Positions 48,494-60,955 of a stretch of DNA of 64,000 nt are shown piece by piece; position 1 is the stretch's first letter, and every line of letters starts with the position of its first letter. Source of the DNA: Jacaranda mimosifolia (lineage: Eukaryota > Streptophyta > Magnoliopsida > Lamiales > Bignoniaceae); contig CM032127.1 of the NCBI GenBank assembly GCA_018894105.1, positions 5,358,501 through 5,422,500 of the forward strand, given 5' to 3'. A program made the position numbers and the translations under genes. Under the pieces are notes generated by a model that was not told where the DNA came from, searched no databases, and saw nothing but the letters and a program-made list of their open reading frames with translations.

Positions 48494-51400
48494 GTGTTCA
48501 ATCAAGTGTTGGGGAGTTGCCGCTACGAAGACGAGCTCCATATAATGTCAAATAAGAATAGTATGATTTTAATGGACATGTACATTAATCTCGCAAGCAA
48601 ATGGAGTGAAATCAATGCCAAGCTATTTAGTTTGCAATACTTAGCTCCACAACAAAGATTGTACGTGACTTTAACTGATGACGACGATGTCATGAATATG
48701 GTCTTCTTGTATTTGACATTGAAGATGAACATTATTGACATCCTGGTAAATTGAAAGGATGAATCAAGTAGAAGTGCAAAGAAGAGCAGTGATGTTTTAA
48801 GCTAATACTTCTACAAAATCTAAAGTGTACTGTAGTTTGTAAAGTTTTGTACTTGAAGTGTTCAGAAATTGTACTTTATTTATTTGAAAATCTTTCTCTC
48901 TACTTGAAGTGTTCTACATTATACTTCATTGCAAATAAAATTGTACTCTATTATGTAAGTTTTATACTTCAAGTGTTCTCCTAATGGATTATCCAAAATC
49001 GTACTGCAACTTTTAGCGGTTTATACTTGAAATGTTCCCAAACTGAACGTCTTCTATCTAAAATTATACTTTTTGTTTTCTGAAATTATACTTCATTTTA
49101 CCTAAACTTGTACTTCAATTATCTGAATCTATTATTTAAGTTTTATACTTCAAATGTTCTATTAATAGATTATTAAAAATTGTATTGCAATTACTAAGAT
49201 TTTATACTTCAAGTATTCTGAAATTATACTTCATTTTATCTAGACTTGTACTTCAATTATCTGAATCTATTATTTAAGTTTTATACTTCAAGTGTTCTAT
49301 TAATGGATTATCCAAAATGGTACTGCAATTAGTAAGGATTTATACTTCAAGTGTTATGAATTTATACTTCTTTTTATATAAAATTGTATTTCTATTTTCT
49401 GAAATTATACTTCATTTTATACATAAACTTGTACTCTATTATTGAAGTTCTATACTTCAAATGTTCCGAAATTGTACTTCATTTTATCTAAACTTGTACT
49501 TCAGTTATCTAAATCTATTATTTAAGTTTCAACTATTCTACTAATGGATTATCCAAAAATTGTACTACAATTGCTAAGGTTTGATATTTAGGAGTTCTGA
49601 ATTTGTAATTCACTTTATCTAAAATTGTACTACAATTGCTAAGATTTTATACTTCAAGTGTTCTGAAATTGTACTTATTTTTATATAAAATTGTACTTCT
49701 GTTTTCTGATATTATACTTCATTTTACCTAAACATGTACTCTATTCATTGAAGTTCTATACTTCAGATGTTCTGAAATTGTACTTCATTTTATCTAAACT
49801 TGTACTTTAGTTATCTGAATCTATTATTTAAGTTTCAAGTGTTCTGCTAATGGATTATCCAAAAATTGTACTACAATTGTCAAGATTTTATACTTCAAGA
49901 GTTCTGAAATTATACTTCACTTTATCTAAAGTTGTACTGCAATTGCTAAGATTTTATAATTCAAGTTTTCTGAAACTGTACTTTATTTTATCTAAACTTG
50001 TACTTCAATTATCTGAATCTATTATTTAAGTTTTATACTTCAAGTGTTCTACTAATGGATTATCCAAAATTGTACTGCAATTACTAAGGATTTATACTTC
50101 AAGTGTTTTGAATTTGTTTTTATATAAAATTGTACTTCTGTTTTTGAAATTATACTTCATTCTACCTAAACTTGTACTCTATTCATTGAAGTTCTATACT
50201 TCAAGTGTTATGAAATTTTACTTCATTTTATCTAAACTTGTACTTCAGTTATTTGAATATATTATTTAAGCTTCAATTGTTCTACTAATGGATTATCCAA
50301 AAATTGTACTGCTAAGGTTTTATACTTCAAGTGTTCTGAAATTGTACCTCACTTTATCTAAAAATATACTTAACCTTTTACATAAAATTGTACTACATTA
50401 TTTAAGTTTTATAAAGTTCTATTAATTTTATACTTTATTTTACCTAAAGTTCTATACTTCAAGTGCTTTACTTATTGATTATCCAAAATTGTACTACAAT
50501 TACTAGCGTTTTATACTTCTATTGTTCTGAAATTGTACTTCGTTTATTTAAAATTATACCACCATGCTGAATTATTCTATATATTGTACTATATTGTAAT
50601 TTATTTTACCTAAAATTGTACTTCATTTGTCAACCTCAAGGGATGCAGTCGAGGAGGAAACTGGTTCGACTAATGCATCACACAATGAATTGGCTTTAAT
50701 TAGCAACTCAATTGATGCATGGAGGAATTGCATATATGGAGAGGGTTAGGCATTCAAGGATGCTCAGGAGTTTAGAATTATGCTTAAGAATTATGCGGTG
50801 TGTACTTCGCGGTCATTTAAATACAAGAAAAATGGCAACAAAAAAGTCATAGCCGTTTCTAGTGATGAAAATTGCAAATGGAGAATCTATGCATCAAGGC
50901 ATGAGGCTGATAAATTATTTGGCATTTGAAAATGCAATCTAGAGCACATATGTGGTGAGGCTAATCTTCGGACAAGGGGACATCCTAAAGCCGATTTTGC
51001 TTGGGTTACTACCATTGTGAAGGATAAATTGAGATCAGAGCTATGTTATCGGCCCTCTATCATATTGAAAGATATCCACAGAGAATACGATGTGGAACTT
51101 AGGTACCATAAAGCATGGATGGATAAAGAATTAGCTATGCATGATATCCATGGAGCTGAGAAGGGATCTCATGATAAGTTGAGGTGGTACTGTGATGATG
51201 TGAAGAGGACAAACCCTGAAAGTATTGCAGATTGTGAGATAGACCCAATTAGTCAAAAATTTCGTTGGCTATTTATATGTTTCAGTGCCTGCCTTATTGG
51301 TTTTCTTAGGGGATGCAGGCCGTTAATATTCTTAGATGGCACCCATATTAAAAATAAATACAAAGGAAGCTTACTCAATGCTATTAGTAAGGATGCTAAT

Positions 51401-52554
51401 GATAACTTATTCACATTAGCATATGCAGTTGTTGACTCTGAAAATGATATTAATTGGGAGTGGTTCTGCCTTAAGTTAAGAAGTATCTTAGATTCTCAAT
51501 ATCTGCCTAGCTTATTAAGGTTTACTTTCTTCTCCGATTGACATCTAGGTCTTCTTAAGGACTTCCCCATGATATTTCCCGGTAGCCACCATACATATTG
51601 CTTGAGACACTTAGTTAATAACTTTAAGAAACAAGTAAGAACTTTATCTTTAATAGCAAAACAATTATGTGAAATAAACTCTAATTCATAACATTTAGCA
51701 CATTACTGATCTATTATTTTAAATTCAAGTATTAAAGAAGTACCTTCTACATAACAAGAAACATTGGTGCTCTGTTTTTATGAAAGCTACATATGCACCT
51801 ACAAGGCAGGAGTATACACGACATATAGATAGCATCTTGGAGTCATTGCCGCTTGCCAGAGACTTTATTATGCAGTTTGACCCACAATGTTGGGCAAATT
51901 CCTTATTCAGTGGAGATTGACGAGGGTAATAAACAATAATCAAGCAGAATGTTGGAATAATTGGGTTAAACCAACCTGATTTATGCTAGTTGCAGCTATG
52001 GTTGATCACATACACATGAAAATAATGGTTATGATGCATGATCGACGATAAAAATCTCATAAGATGTTTGGTCAATTATGTCCCAACCAAGAGAAGAAGT
52101 TGGCAATTAATCATATGTGTTATCGTAACTTAAAAGTTGTCATGTCTAGCGGTTGGAGCTTTGAGGTGATTGAGCAAGATAAATCGTATGCTGTAGATTT
52201 ACATAGCATGGTTTGTTCGTGCAAAGCATGGTAGATTGATAAAATACCATGCAAACATGCTTGTGCTTGTATCGAATCAAAGCCACTTTCACCTATGACT
52301 TTACTGATCAATACTACTGAGTTGAGATGTATCAACAAGAGTACCAAATAGTGATAAACCCTATTCCTATGTATGCTAGGCATCTGCTCCCTCTAGATAA
52401 TGATGGCGTCATTAATGCACCTGATTGCCGATCTCAGTTTGGGCGTAGAAGGACACAGAGGATTCCATCACAAATTGAGAAACGTGCAATTAAGTGTAAA
52501 AAGTGTGCTAGAACAGGGCATAATTGTCAAATCTGGAAAGAATCAGTAAACTAG
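48494..52554 (+). pseudogene. MURA-like transposase of the large MULE, degenerate
   Basis: A first exon (about 48,494-48,754) encodes a PB1-like N-terminal domain (WSEINAKLFSLQYLAP, YVTLTDDDDVMNM). About 1.9 kb of tandem repeats intervene, presumably an intron. From about 50,640 the body follows. The MuDR DNA-binding domain reads FKDAQEFRIMLKNYAV, CKWRIYASRH and CNLEHICG. The catalytic domain (51,017-51,541) has FLDGTHIKNKYKGSLL (first D), a second D in FFSD followed by a stop, then HHTYCLRHLVNNF. A short intron lies at about 51,635-51,730. Further on are NNQAECWNNW (E) at about 51,935, a SWIM finger CSCKAW...CKHAC (52,205-52,270) and a zinc knuckle CKKCARTGHN (52,497-52,530) whose last Cys is replaced by W. 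Stops near 50,748, 50,927, 51,541, 51,919 and 52,231 make it inactive. Confidence 0.87.
48800..50630. repeat. Minisatellite array A (intron of transposase)
   Basis: Degenerate tandem repeats are built from TTATACTTCAAGTGTTCT, AAATTGTACTTCATTTTA, CTAAACTTGTACTTC and CTAATGGATTATCCAAAA. The last word recurs at irregular spacings of about 130-310 bp, so the array has a mixed higher-order structure. It lies between the first exon and the body of the transposase gene. Confidence 0.85.
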
Positions 52555-52559
52555 CTAAA

Positions 52560-54835
52560 TTTTGTACCTTAATCTTGGAGATTTATACTTGATTTCTTGA
52601 CAATTGTACTTTATTTAGGCAATTATGCATTTGATTTAGCGTGAAATTAGCATTTTTGTATGTTGTCCGAGATATTAGTGATTTTGTACCTCAATCTGGG
52701 AGATCTATACTTGATTTCTTGATAATTGTACTTCATTTCCATGATATTGTACTCAAATTGCTGCCCAATTTCATTTTAATAGAAATATACTTCAACGTAA
52801 TAGCATTTATACTTTGTTAGTTCTAGGTTTGTACTTCATTTCCCTGATATTGTACTGAAATTCATTGCCCAGTTTCAACTGAATAGAAGTGTACTTCAAC
52901 ATAGCATCATTTATAATTTGATTGTTCTATGTTTGCACTTCATTTCCTTATATTGTACCCAAGTTCAATGTCCATTTTCAAATAAATAGAATTGTACTTC
53001 AACATAGCACCATTTATACTCTATTTTTTCTATGTTTGTACTTCATTTCCATCATATTGTATTCAAATTCACTGCCCAATTTTAATTTAATTGAAGTGTA
53101 CTTCAACATAGCACCATTTATACTTTGTTAATTCTAGGTTTGTACTTCATTTCCCTCATATTGTACTCAAATTCAGTGGCAAATTTCAGTTAAATTGAAG
53201 TGTACTCAATGTAACACCATGTATACTTTGTTAGTTCACTATTTGTACTTCATTTCCCTCATATTGTACTCAAATTTGCTGCCGCATTTCATTTTAATAG
53301 AAGTGTACTTCAACGTCAGACCATTTATACTTTGTTAGTTATAGGTTTGTACTTCATTTTCTTGATATTGTACTTAAATTCACTGCCAAAGTTCAAATGA
53401 ATTAAATTGTACTTCAACACGACACCATTTGTACTTTATTTGTTCTACATTTGTACTTCATTTCCATCATATTGTACTCAAATTCACTATCGAATTTCAA
53501 TTAAATTGAAGTGTACTTCAACGTAGTACCATTTATACTTTGTTAGTTCTAGGTTTAGACTTCATTTCCATCATATTGTACTCAAATTCAGTGCCAAATT
53601 CCAATTAAATTGAAGTGTACTTCAACGTATCACTATTTATACTTTGTTAATTCTAGGTTTGTACTTCATTTCCCTTATATTGTATTCAAATTTGCTGCCG
53701 AGTTTCATTTTAATAGAGGTGTATTTCAACATAAGATCATCTATACTTTGTTAGCTCAAGGTTTGTATTTCATTTCCCTGATATTGTACTCAAATTCACT
53801 GTCAAATTACAAATGAAGTAAGTTGTACTTAAACAGAACATCATTTATACTTTGTTTGTTCTACGTTTATACTTCATTTCCATCATATTGTACTCAAAAT
53901 CATTGCCCAATTTCAATTGAATGAAAGTGTACTTCAACATAGCACCATTTATACTTTGTTAGTTCTAAGTTTGTATTTCATTTTCCTCATATTTACTCAA
54001 ATTCAGTGGCAAATTTCATTTTAATAGAAGTGTACTTCAACGTCAGACCATTTATACTTTGTTAGTTCTAGGTTTTTAATTCATTTTCCTCATATTGTAC
54101 TCAAATTCGTTGCTGAGTTTCATTTTAATAGAAGTGTACTTTAACGTATGACCATTTATACTTTGTTAGTTCTAGGTTTGTACTTCATTTTCCTGATATT
54201 GTACTCAAATTCACTGCCAAATTTCAAATGGAATAAATTGTACTTCGACACAACACCATTTATACTTTGTTTGTTCTGTGTTTGTACTTCATTTCCGTCA
54301 TATTATACTCAAATTCACTGCCCAATTTCAATTGAATTGAAGTGTACTTCAACATAGCACCATTTATACTTTGTTAGTTCTTGGTTTGTACTTCATTTTC
54401 CTCATATTATACTCAAATTCAGTATCAAATTTCAATTAAATTGAAGTGTACTTCAACATAACACCATTTATACTTTGTTAGTTTTCTATTTGTACTTCAT
54501 TTCCCTTATATTGTACTCAAATTCACTGTTGAGTTTCATTTTAATAGAAGTGTACTTTAATGTAAGAACATTTATACTTTGTTAGTTCTAGGTTTGTACT
54601 TCATTCCCCGATATTGTACTCAAATTCACTGCCAAATTTCAAATAAATTAAATTATACTTCAACACGACACCATTTATACTTTGTTTGTTCTACATTTGT
54701 ACTTCATTTCCATCATATTATACTGAAATTCACTGCCCAGTTTCAATTTAATTGAAGTGTACTTCAGCACAATACTATTTATACTTTGTTTGTTCCACAT
54801 TTGTACTTCATTTCCGTCATACTGTAATGAAATCA
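52560..54835. repeat. Minisatellite array B, about 104-bp unit
   Basis: The unit reads roughly CACCATTTATACTTTGTTAG, TTCTAGGTTTGTACTTCATT, TCCCTCATATTGTACTCAAA, then TTCACTGCCAAATTTCAATT and AATTGAAGTGTACTTCAAC. Starts at 52,901, 53,004 and 53,108 give periods of 103-104 bp, so roughly 20 copies fit. It fills the space between the transposase and the Ulp1-like gene. Short ORFs within it are not genes. Confidence 0.9.
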
Positions 54836-55989
54836 AAATATTATAAATACTTGATAGAAAATTGCACTTACATAAAAAATAATATTATAAACAAAGTATG
54901 CTTCAATTTATATATGTATTTACTTACAAAGTATGATTCAAGCCTTGGAATTTTCATGACTTAAAATGGTATGTTCCATATGCCTACGATATTCATCGAT
55001 GTCAATTGTTTGGCAGTCCTCCAATACTCGATGGTGTCTATAGCAAACATTCTGCCCAAAGGCATATATAGATACCACAATCCACTAAGCCTTGCTGCTA
55101 TTTACTTCTTTTTACCCTTATGTTTTCGTCCACATGACGCCCCAATGAAAGCTTCATGTACTGAGAATAGAATGCAACCTACAAAAGTATTGATCAGTTG
55201 TCGACTCCCTACTTTATGAAGAAATCTTAGGGAAATGAAGCAAACTTGCAATGACATTAGCTATCGATTTGTATCGGGGGGCCATTATTGAATTCATGTA
55301 CAAGAAAAGATGAGTCGAGGTGTTGAGGACAACCAAGAACCAGTGATGGTGCCAACAAAATGGTAGGAGTATGAAACGACACTAGTTTACAACATCCAAC
55401 TAGAGCTCTTCCAAATCTTTACGGGTGAAGGAGTTAAGTGTATATATGAAATCCACAAATTCTACATCCATAATATCCTGGATGTTGCGTCCCTCGAGTC
55501 GGTCTAATATATCATCCTATGAAGTATAAAATAAATAGTTAGACTCCTTGGAAACGCGAACTAAATTAAGTTAGGAAACCGCCATATACCTGCTCTATTG
55601 TGGACGTAAACCACACCTTCTGGTGGCTCTCGTTGCCGAAAGATAGGCTACATAATATTGACATATACCAGTCCACTATGTCATCGGTAAGTTCTCCCCA
55701 AATAAGAGCTCACAGAAGTTTCTTCCATCTAAAAAGTGTCTTTCTCCCTTCCAAACAGTCACTCTACATAATTGTTAATTGTTAGTTCAGACACTAATTT
55801 ATCGAAAAGAAAAATAATAATCAAATTTTGTTACCTCAAATTATCTCTTTTGAGAAAGTTTTCGATGACTTCTCGCTCTTCTTTTAGAATACTAGTATGA
55901 CCTCTATAATCAATCCTTCCTTTATAGGATCAGGCGGTTCAATCTTTGAGTTAGGTGGTTTATCTGCCTCCTAGATTGGGCCGTTGTCT

Positions 55990-56250
55990 TCTATCTCCTG
56001 GGGTACAAAACACAACACATTAGGTACAAAGTATTAACTATTGAAGTACAAAAGATTAGCACATTAAGCACAGATATCTCCAACATGGAGTACAAAATAT
56101 CAGCATATTAAGTACAAATATCTCCAACATAGAGTACAAAATATCAGCACATTAAGTACACATATAATCCAATCAAGTATAAGATATCATTACATTTAGT
56201 ACAAACAGATAGTTTACAAATGAAATGCAAATAGCAAAAAATCGAAACAT
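55990..56250. repeat. Minisatellite array D (short)
   Basis: Several copies of AGCACATTAAGTACAAATAT and CTCCAACATGGAGTACAAAA-type units in an intron of the Ulp1-like gene. The core word appears as AGTACAAA, the reverse complement of the TTTGTACT seen in array B. Confidence 0.75.
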
Positions 56251-57899
56251 TAAGTAGTTTATAACACCTTTTTCTCTTCTTTTTCTTTGTTTTTTTGTGC
56301 ACAAGCACGAGGACAATAGGTCTTTATCACTTGTCTTGCACGTTTGGCTGGTGTGGTGCTTGGGGGGCTGACAAAGTCTAGAGATTTCCTTTTTGACTTC
56401 CTGTTAGCTCAATTGCGCACATCTGTCACAATCGAGGACATGACATTTGCTACTTCAATCTCAGATTCCTTAAACCCTGCCACATGAATTGGTGCATTAA
56501 CTTCTATCTTCAAAGGGATGGGGGAATATGAAAGATCATGACGGTGTTTTGTTCGACTTGCTTCATCCGCCGTACCTTTAGATTCATCCGCTTCTTTCTT
56601 TGCATCATCTACAAAATTATGTCCCCCCTTATGTACATACTCACCAGCTTCCTGTTCATGCTCCCCCTCCTCAACTAGATGCTCATCCTCACCTTGCTCC
56701 TTCATTGCCATCATATCGAATAAAGCAATATTTTCTTTTAATGTTTTAATTTCTTCATCTTGCGCATTAATAATTGCTTCATATGTTGTATGATCACAAA
56801 TATGGACTTCACTAATAATAGTACTGGCAGCCTCTGATTTCTTGATCAAAACTGCCAATTCAAACTCCTCTGGAGCAGGGTTGAGGGCTACAACCTATTA
56901 CAATGAAAATAATTATCAAATTCAAATTATTATACAAAAAATTAATAATGAATTATTACAATTATTACCATATCTGCTGTAACTTGTTTCAATCCATTTT
57001 TTGCCTCCTCCACATTATTTGGGAGTTTGCTATCCTTCCACTGGTAAAAGTGTGGAAACTTAAACAAACTCTTTGGTGAACCCAGTGACGGGATGCGTTC
57101 GTAAACCCATGCTTGTCATTCATAAATCAAAAAATTATACTCACTTAAATATAAATATAATCAATGTTATTAGAAAAATGAAGCAAACACTTACCATCAA
57201 ACCGACTGTGCACTTGTCAATGTATTTCTTGGTTCTTTCTCCACCTCTTCCTAAATGGTTCCTCATATCTTGGACAAAAAAATTGTATGCAGCGATGCCC
57301 CATGCATACAGAACAACTCTAGACAAATTGTCCAAGTGTGGTAGGAGAAATCGTGGAGTCCAATAATTAGATGTTGGAAACAGAAAATAATTAAAAACAG
57401 AAAGTATGTACAACCTACAAAAATCATTCAAGTCCTCCTCACTATCCTTCTATACATACTCCTCAAATTTTTTTGCTATTTCAGATCTAGTTATATTTTG
57501 CAACTTTCTTAAAAAAAGGCGGTCAAAGGTTGAAGACTTCATCTTCAATGTTATATCAACAAATTGCCTCACATGTGGCAACCCTAAAACCATAGAAAAT
57601 TTAGCTGCAGAAAAAGGAACCTCAACTCCCTTTGCAAAAATAAATGATAGCTTTTTTGGGGTCAAGCCTCCTAAGTATAGCTTCAAGCCAAATGTAGCTT
57701 GAGTTTAACTTAGGCATATTCATGTATATATAGAAAAAGGGTCTTCTTCAATGCATTAAAATATTTTGACCCCATCTTGGACTTCACAAGCTCCAATTTA
57801 CTCTGAAAATATTGGGGGGAACAACGAGAGCAGACCTCATAATGTCTTGGATTTGTTGCAATCAGATAAAGAAAAATTAGTTATAAAAAGATTATAAAC

Positions 57900-59200
57900 T
57901 AACACTTTTAGATAATGTGTATAGAAAGCTTGAATGTTTTGTACTACAGATGCTTCTAAAATATACTGTAGATACATAGAATATATACTACACTTTCAGT
58001 TAGTGTATACTGCAGGCTTCAATATTTTATACTACAGTTGCTTCTAAAATATACTGCAGATACATAGATTATATACTACACTTTCAGTTAATGTATACTG
58101 CAAGCTTAAATGTTTTGTGCTACAAATGCTTTTAAAATATACTGCAGTTACACAGATTATATACTACACTTTTAGTTAATGTATACTGTAGGCTTAAATA
58201 TTTTTGTGCTACAGATGCTTCTAAAATGTATTGCATGTACACAGATTATATACTATAATTTCATTTATTCTGCAGGCTTGAATATTTTGTACTATAAATG
58301 CTTCTAAAATGTACTACAATTACACATATTATATACTATAATTTTATTTAATCTACGGGCTTGAATGTTTTTGTACTACAGATGCTTCTAAAATATACTG
58401 CAGATACATAGATTATATACTACACTTTCAATTAGTGTATACTGCAACTTAAATATTTTATACTACAGTTGCTTCTAAAATGTATTGCAGATACACAAAT
58501 TATATACTACACTTTTAGTTAATGTATATTGCAGGCTTGAATGTTTTTGCACTATAGATGTTTCTAAAATATAATGCATGTACACAGACTATATACTACA
58601 CTTTTAGTTAGTGTATACTGCAGGCTTAAATATTTTGTACTACAGTTGCTTCTAAAATGTACGACAGATATACAGATTAAATACTACACTTTTAGTTAAT
58701 GTGTACTGTAGGGTTGAATGATTTTGTACTAGGTTTCTAAAATGTACTGAATATACACAGGTTATATACTATAATTTTATTTAATGTGCAGGATTGAATG
58801 TTTTGTACTACAAATGCTTCTAAAATGTACTATAGTTACATAGATTATATACTACACTTTCAGTTAGTGTATACTGTAGGCTTGAATGTTTTTGTAATAC
58901 AGATGCTTCTAAAATGTACTGCATGTACACAGATTATATATTATAATTTTATTTAATCTGTAGGCTTGAATGTTTTGTACTACAAATACTTGTAAAATGT
59001 ACTGCAATTTCACATATTATATACTACACTTTTACCTCATGTGTACTACAAGCTTGATTGTTTATATTACATTTGCTTGTAAAATGTACTGCAGTTACAC
59101 ATATTAGATACTATACTTTTGCCTAATGTATACTGCAAGCTTGAATGTTTTGTACTACAGATAATATACTACCACTTTCAGATAATTTCACTATATAATT
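57900..59200. repeat. Minisatellite array C, about 87-bp unit
   Basis: The unit reads roughly ACAGATTATATACTACACTT, TTAGTTAATGTATACTGCAG, GCTTGAATGTTTTGTACTAC and AGATGCTTCTAAAATGTACTGC. Starts at 58,584, 58,672 and 58,757 give periods of 85-88 bp, so about 15 copies fit. It fills the presumed first intron of the Ulp1-like gene. Confidence 0.9.
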
Positions 59201-59783
59201 TCAGGTAAAATGAAGTATAAACCCCAAAAAGGGGAAGTACAACTTTCATACCTTTCAAGTACAAATCAGAAACTTCTCATCTCACTACAAAAATCATATA
59301 TATATATATATCAAATGGGTTCAAGTGTTTAACAACTAAAAAAGGAATAAAAACCCTAAACATGAGAAAATAGACAAGAAATAAGTGTGACACTGAAAAA
59401 TTACGGACATTTAAAACTGTAAATGCAGAAAACATACCTTTGTTTCTTTTGCTCACTTCTTTTTGTGCTTCGCTTCTTGTTACTGTTGTTTCTCCTTCCA
59501 TTGTCGTAGAAAAATTATAGACATTTTGGTGTTTTTTTATTTTTTTTTTCTCTTCTTCTTCTCGCATCAATGGCAGAGGAATTGAAGAGAAAAACGCATT
59601 TCTCAGGTATTTTTGTTGTTTTTTCTAGCTACAAAGATATATGGGTCTTTTTAAAAGATATGGGGAGTGATTTCTAAGTTTTGTCAAAAATTGGGGAGTT
59701 TAGTGTGTAAAAATTCAAATTAGGACTGATCACTAAAATAAAAGTAGGACTAGCGATTTTTTTTCTAATTAATCGTTTAATTA

Positions 59784-60270
59784 ATGGTTATATGTCTACT
59801 AATTAGCATAGTGTACTTGCAGACCATGCTTAAGGTATAACATAAGGGTGCCTTGGTCGTATTTATTTATATTTGACATAATTATATATATAATATAATA
59901 ATAATAATTCTGTCAGAATTTTTTTTTCTTTTCTTTTTCCTTTTTGTAATCTATATATATACTTTAGAGACTTTTCACACACACCAAATCACATATAATT
60001 TACGTATTATTAGTAATACAGCTAATGCCTTGATAAAAGTATGAACCGTTTCTTAGCTAAATAAATTTTTGTTTGTGTATAATCTTCCCTAGTGAGAAAT
60101 TAAGTTAATATATGTTTTAGGAGTCATTGAATATTATTTTCTATTTTGATAGTGGAATTTAAAATTTGCTTATTTAGTTCCAGTGCCAATTTGGTATAAC
60201 AAAGAATGGCATCATTTGATAAATTTTGTAATACCTATTGTAAGTACTTTATTTTGTTTGATTTTTATGG
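59784..60270. other. Spacer or retroelement leader
   Basis: AT-rich, no gene. It ends in TTTTTATGGGATTGTTGTAG, which looks like a polypyrimidine tract plus 3' splice site just before the coiled-coil ORF. Confidence 0.45.
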
Positions 60271-60282
60271 GATTGTTGTAGG

Positions 60283-60739
60283 TTGAGAGTGAACCCTCAC
60301 AAAAGACCCCAAGTATCCATTTATAGAGATTTCTCTCAACCCCCACCGGAAATAGTTAACCAAATATTAGAACAATACAAGGAAATGGTTGAAGTTAATA
60401 ATGCTCTCCAAAAGCATCTCGATGCGAGTTTAAGTAGAAATGAGAAGCTAGAAATTGACAACGAGAGGTACAAATCTTATGTTCGCCATGAAGAAAAGAG
60501 AGCTACTGAACTCGAACAAGGATATCATCAACTTAGGAGAGAATTCAAGAAAGGCGAGAATTTGAGCATGAATTGAAACATCAGTGGGAAATAAAGGTCG
60601 TACTTTGGCAAGATATTGATAATTTACAGGAAGGGATATGAAATCTTATTGAAGAAAAACCTGACGAAGAACCCGAAGAGAACCCTAGCAAGGAAATAGA
60701 AGGAGAAGAACCCCTCAATGGAGTTGTGATAGATTAGGA
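60283..60739 (+). pseudogene. Coiled-coil ORF upstream of gag in the Ty3-type element
   Basis: An open stretch begins at a TTG after a probable 3' splice site and encodes a charged, heptad-like protein. It includes QILEQYKEMVEVNNALQKHL and SRNEKLEIDNERYKSYVRHE, rich in Glu, Lys and Leu. A frame change near 60,545-60,560 is needed to continue through EFEHELKHQWEIKVVLWQD, one stop occurs near 60,640, and an acidic tail (EEPEENPSKEIEGEE) ends at a TAG at about 60,737. It is separate from gag, which starts at 60,956. I do not recognise it as a standard domain of Ty3 elements. It could be an accessory ORF or a captured host coiled coil. There is no good ATG start. Confidence 0.55.
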
Positions 60740-60955
60740 TTGCTAGGAATTATCATTATTTCACTTTATCGGACATAAGTTTTGCTAGGAACTATTATTG
60801 TTTTACTTTATCGAACATAAGTTTTTACTTCGTTAGTTGCTTTGGCAATAATGAATATATAATTTTTTTTTTGTTTTCTATCACAAGTTTAACTTAACTA
60901 CCATACTATAAAGGCTTGTTGGCTTAATATGCCTACTTCTTTTCCATTATAAGAA

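Larger units (their letters stand above)
55000..59510 (-). pseudogene. Ulp1-like (C48) cysteine protease gene carried by the MULE, degenerate
   Basis: Ulp1-family proteases remove SUMO-like modifiers. Minus-strand pieces in order: a first exon near 59,500-59,436 (MEGETTVTRSEAQKEVSKRN), then about 1.5 kb of repeats (array C). The N-terminal region (57,840-57,210) contains YFQSKLELVKSKMGSKYF, TPKKLSFIFAKGVEVPFSAA and FSMVLGLPHVRQF, resembling the DUF1985-like region of such proteins. An exon lies at about 57,062-56,970 (FPHFYQWKDSKLP). An acidic, Glu-rich exon (56,895-56,409) follows. The protease domain has DDIVDWYMSILCSL (about 55,690), the histidine motif HHHWFLVVLN (about 55,345) and the nucleophile motif QQGLVDCGIYICLWAE (about 55,095-55,050). 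Catalytic His, Gln and Cys are all recognisable, but stops near 55,385-55,375 and 55,045 and frame changes break it. The gene converges on the transposase. Confidence 0.8.
48068..59774 (+). mobile_element. Large MULE (11.7 kb) with transposase, Ulp1-like gene and minisatellite arrays
   Basis: The imperfect inverted ends lie at about 48,068-48,185 and 59,640-59,774. The left end has TTTTGTGATCAATCTCTA and the inverted right end TTTTAGTGATCAGTCCTA, followed in both by an AATTTTTG/GTTAAAACTT-type word. A 9-bp direct repeat GTTTAATTA flanks it (48,059-48,067 and 59,775-59,783). A plus-strand transposase (48,494-52,554) and a minus-strand Ulp1-like gene (about 59,510-55,000) converge. MULEs that carry Ulp1-like proteases are known in plants as the KI or Kaonashi type. 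Repeat arrays fill the first introns and the space between the genes. Confidence 0.8.

Noticed and set aside
48284..48545. ORFs with poly-Leu or poly-Arg tracts
   Set aside because: Translation of a CTT microsatellite on both strands.
48800..54835. Regularly repeated units as a possible CRISPR array
   Set aside because: The repeats are contiguous and degenerate with no unique spacers, and the DNA is plant nuclear. They are minisatellites.
52922..54964. Series of 68-70 codon ORFs rich in Phe, Leu and Tyr
   Set aside because: Each is a reading of the 104-bp minisatellite unit; apparent similarity among them is due to the repeat.
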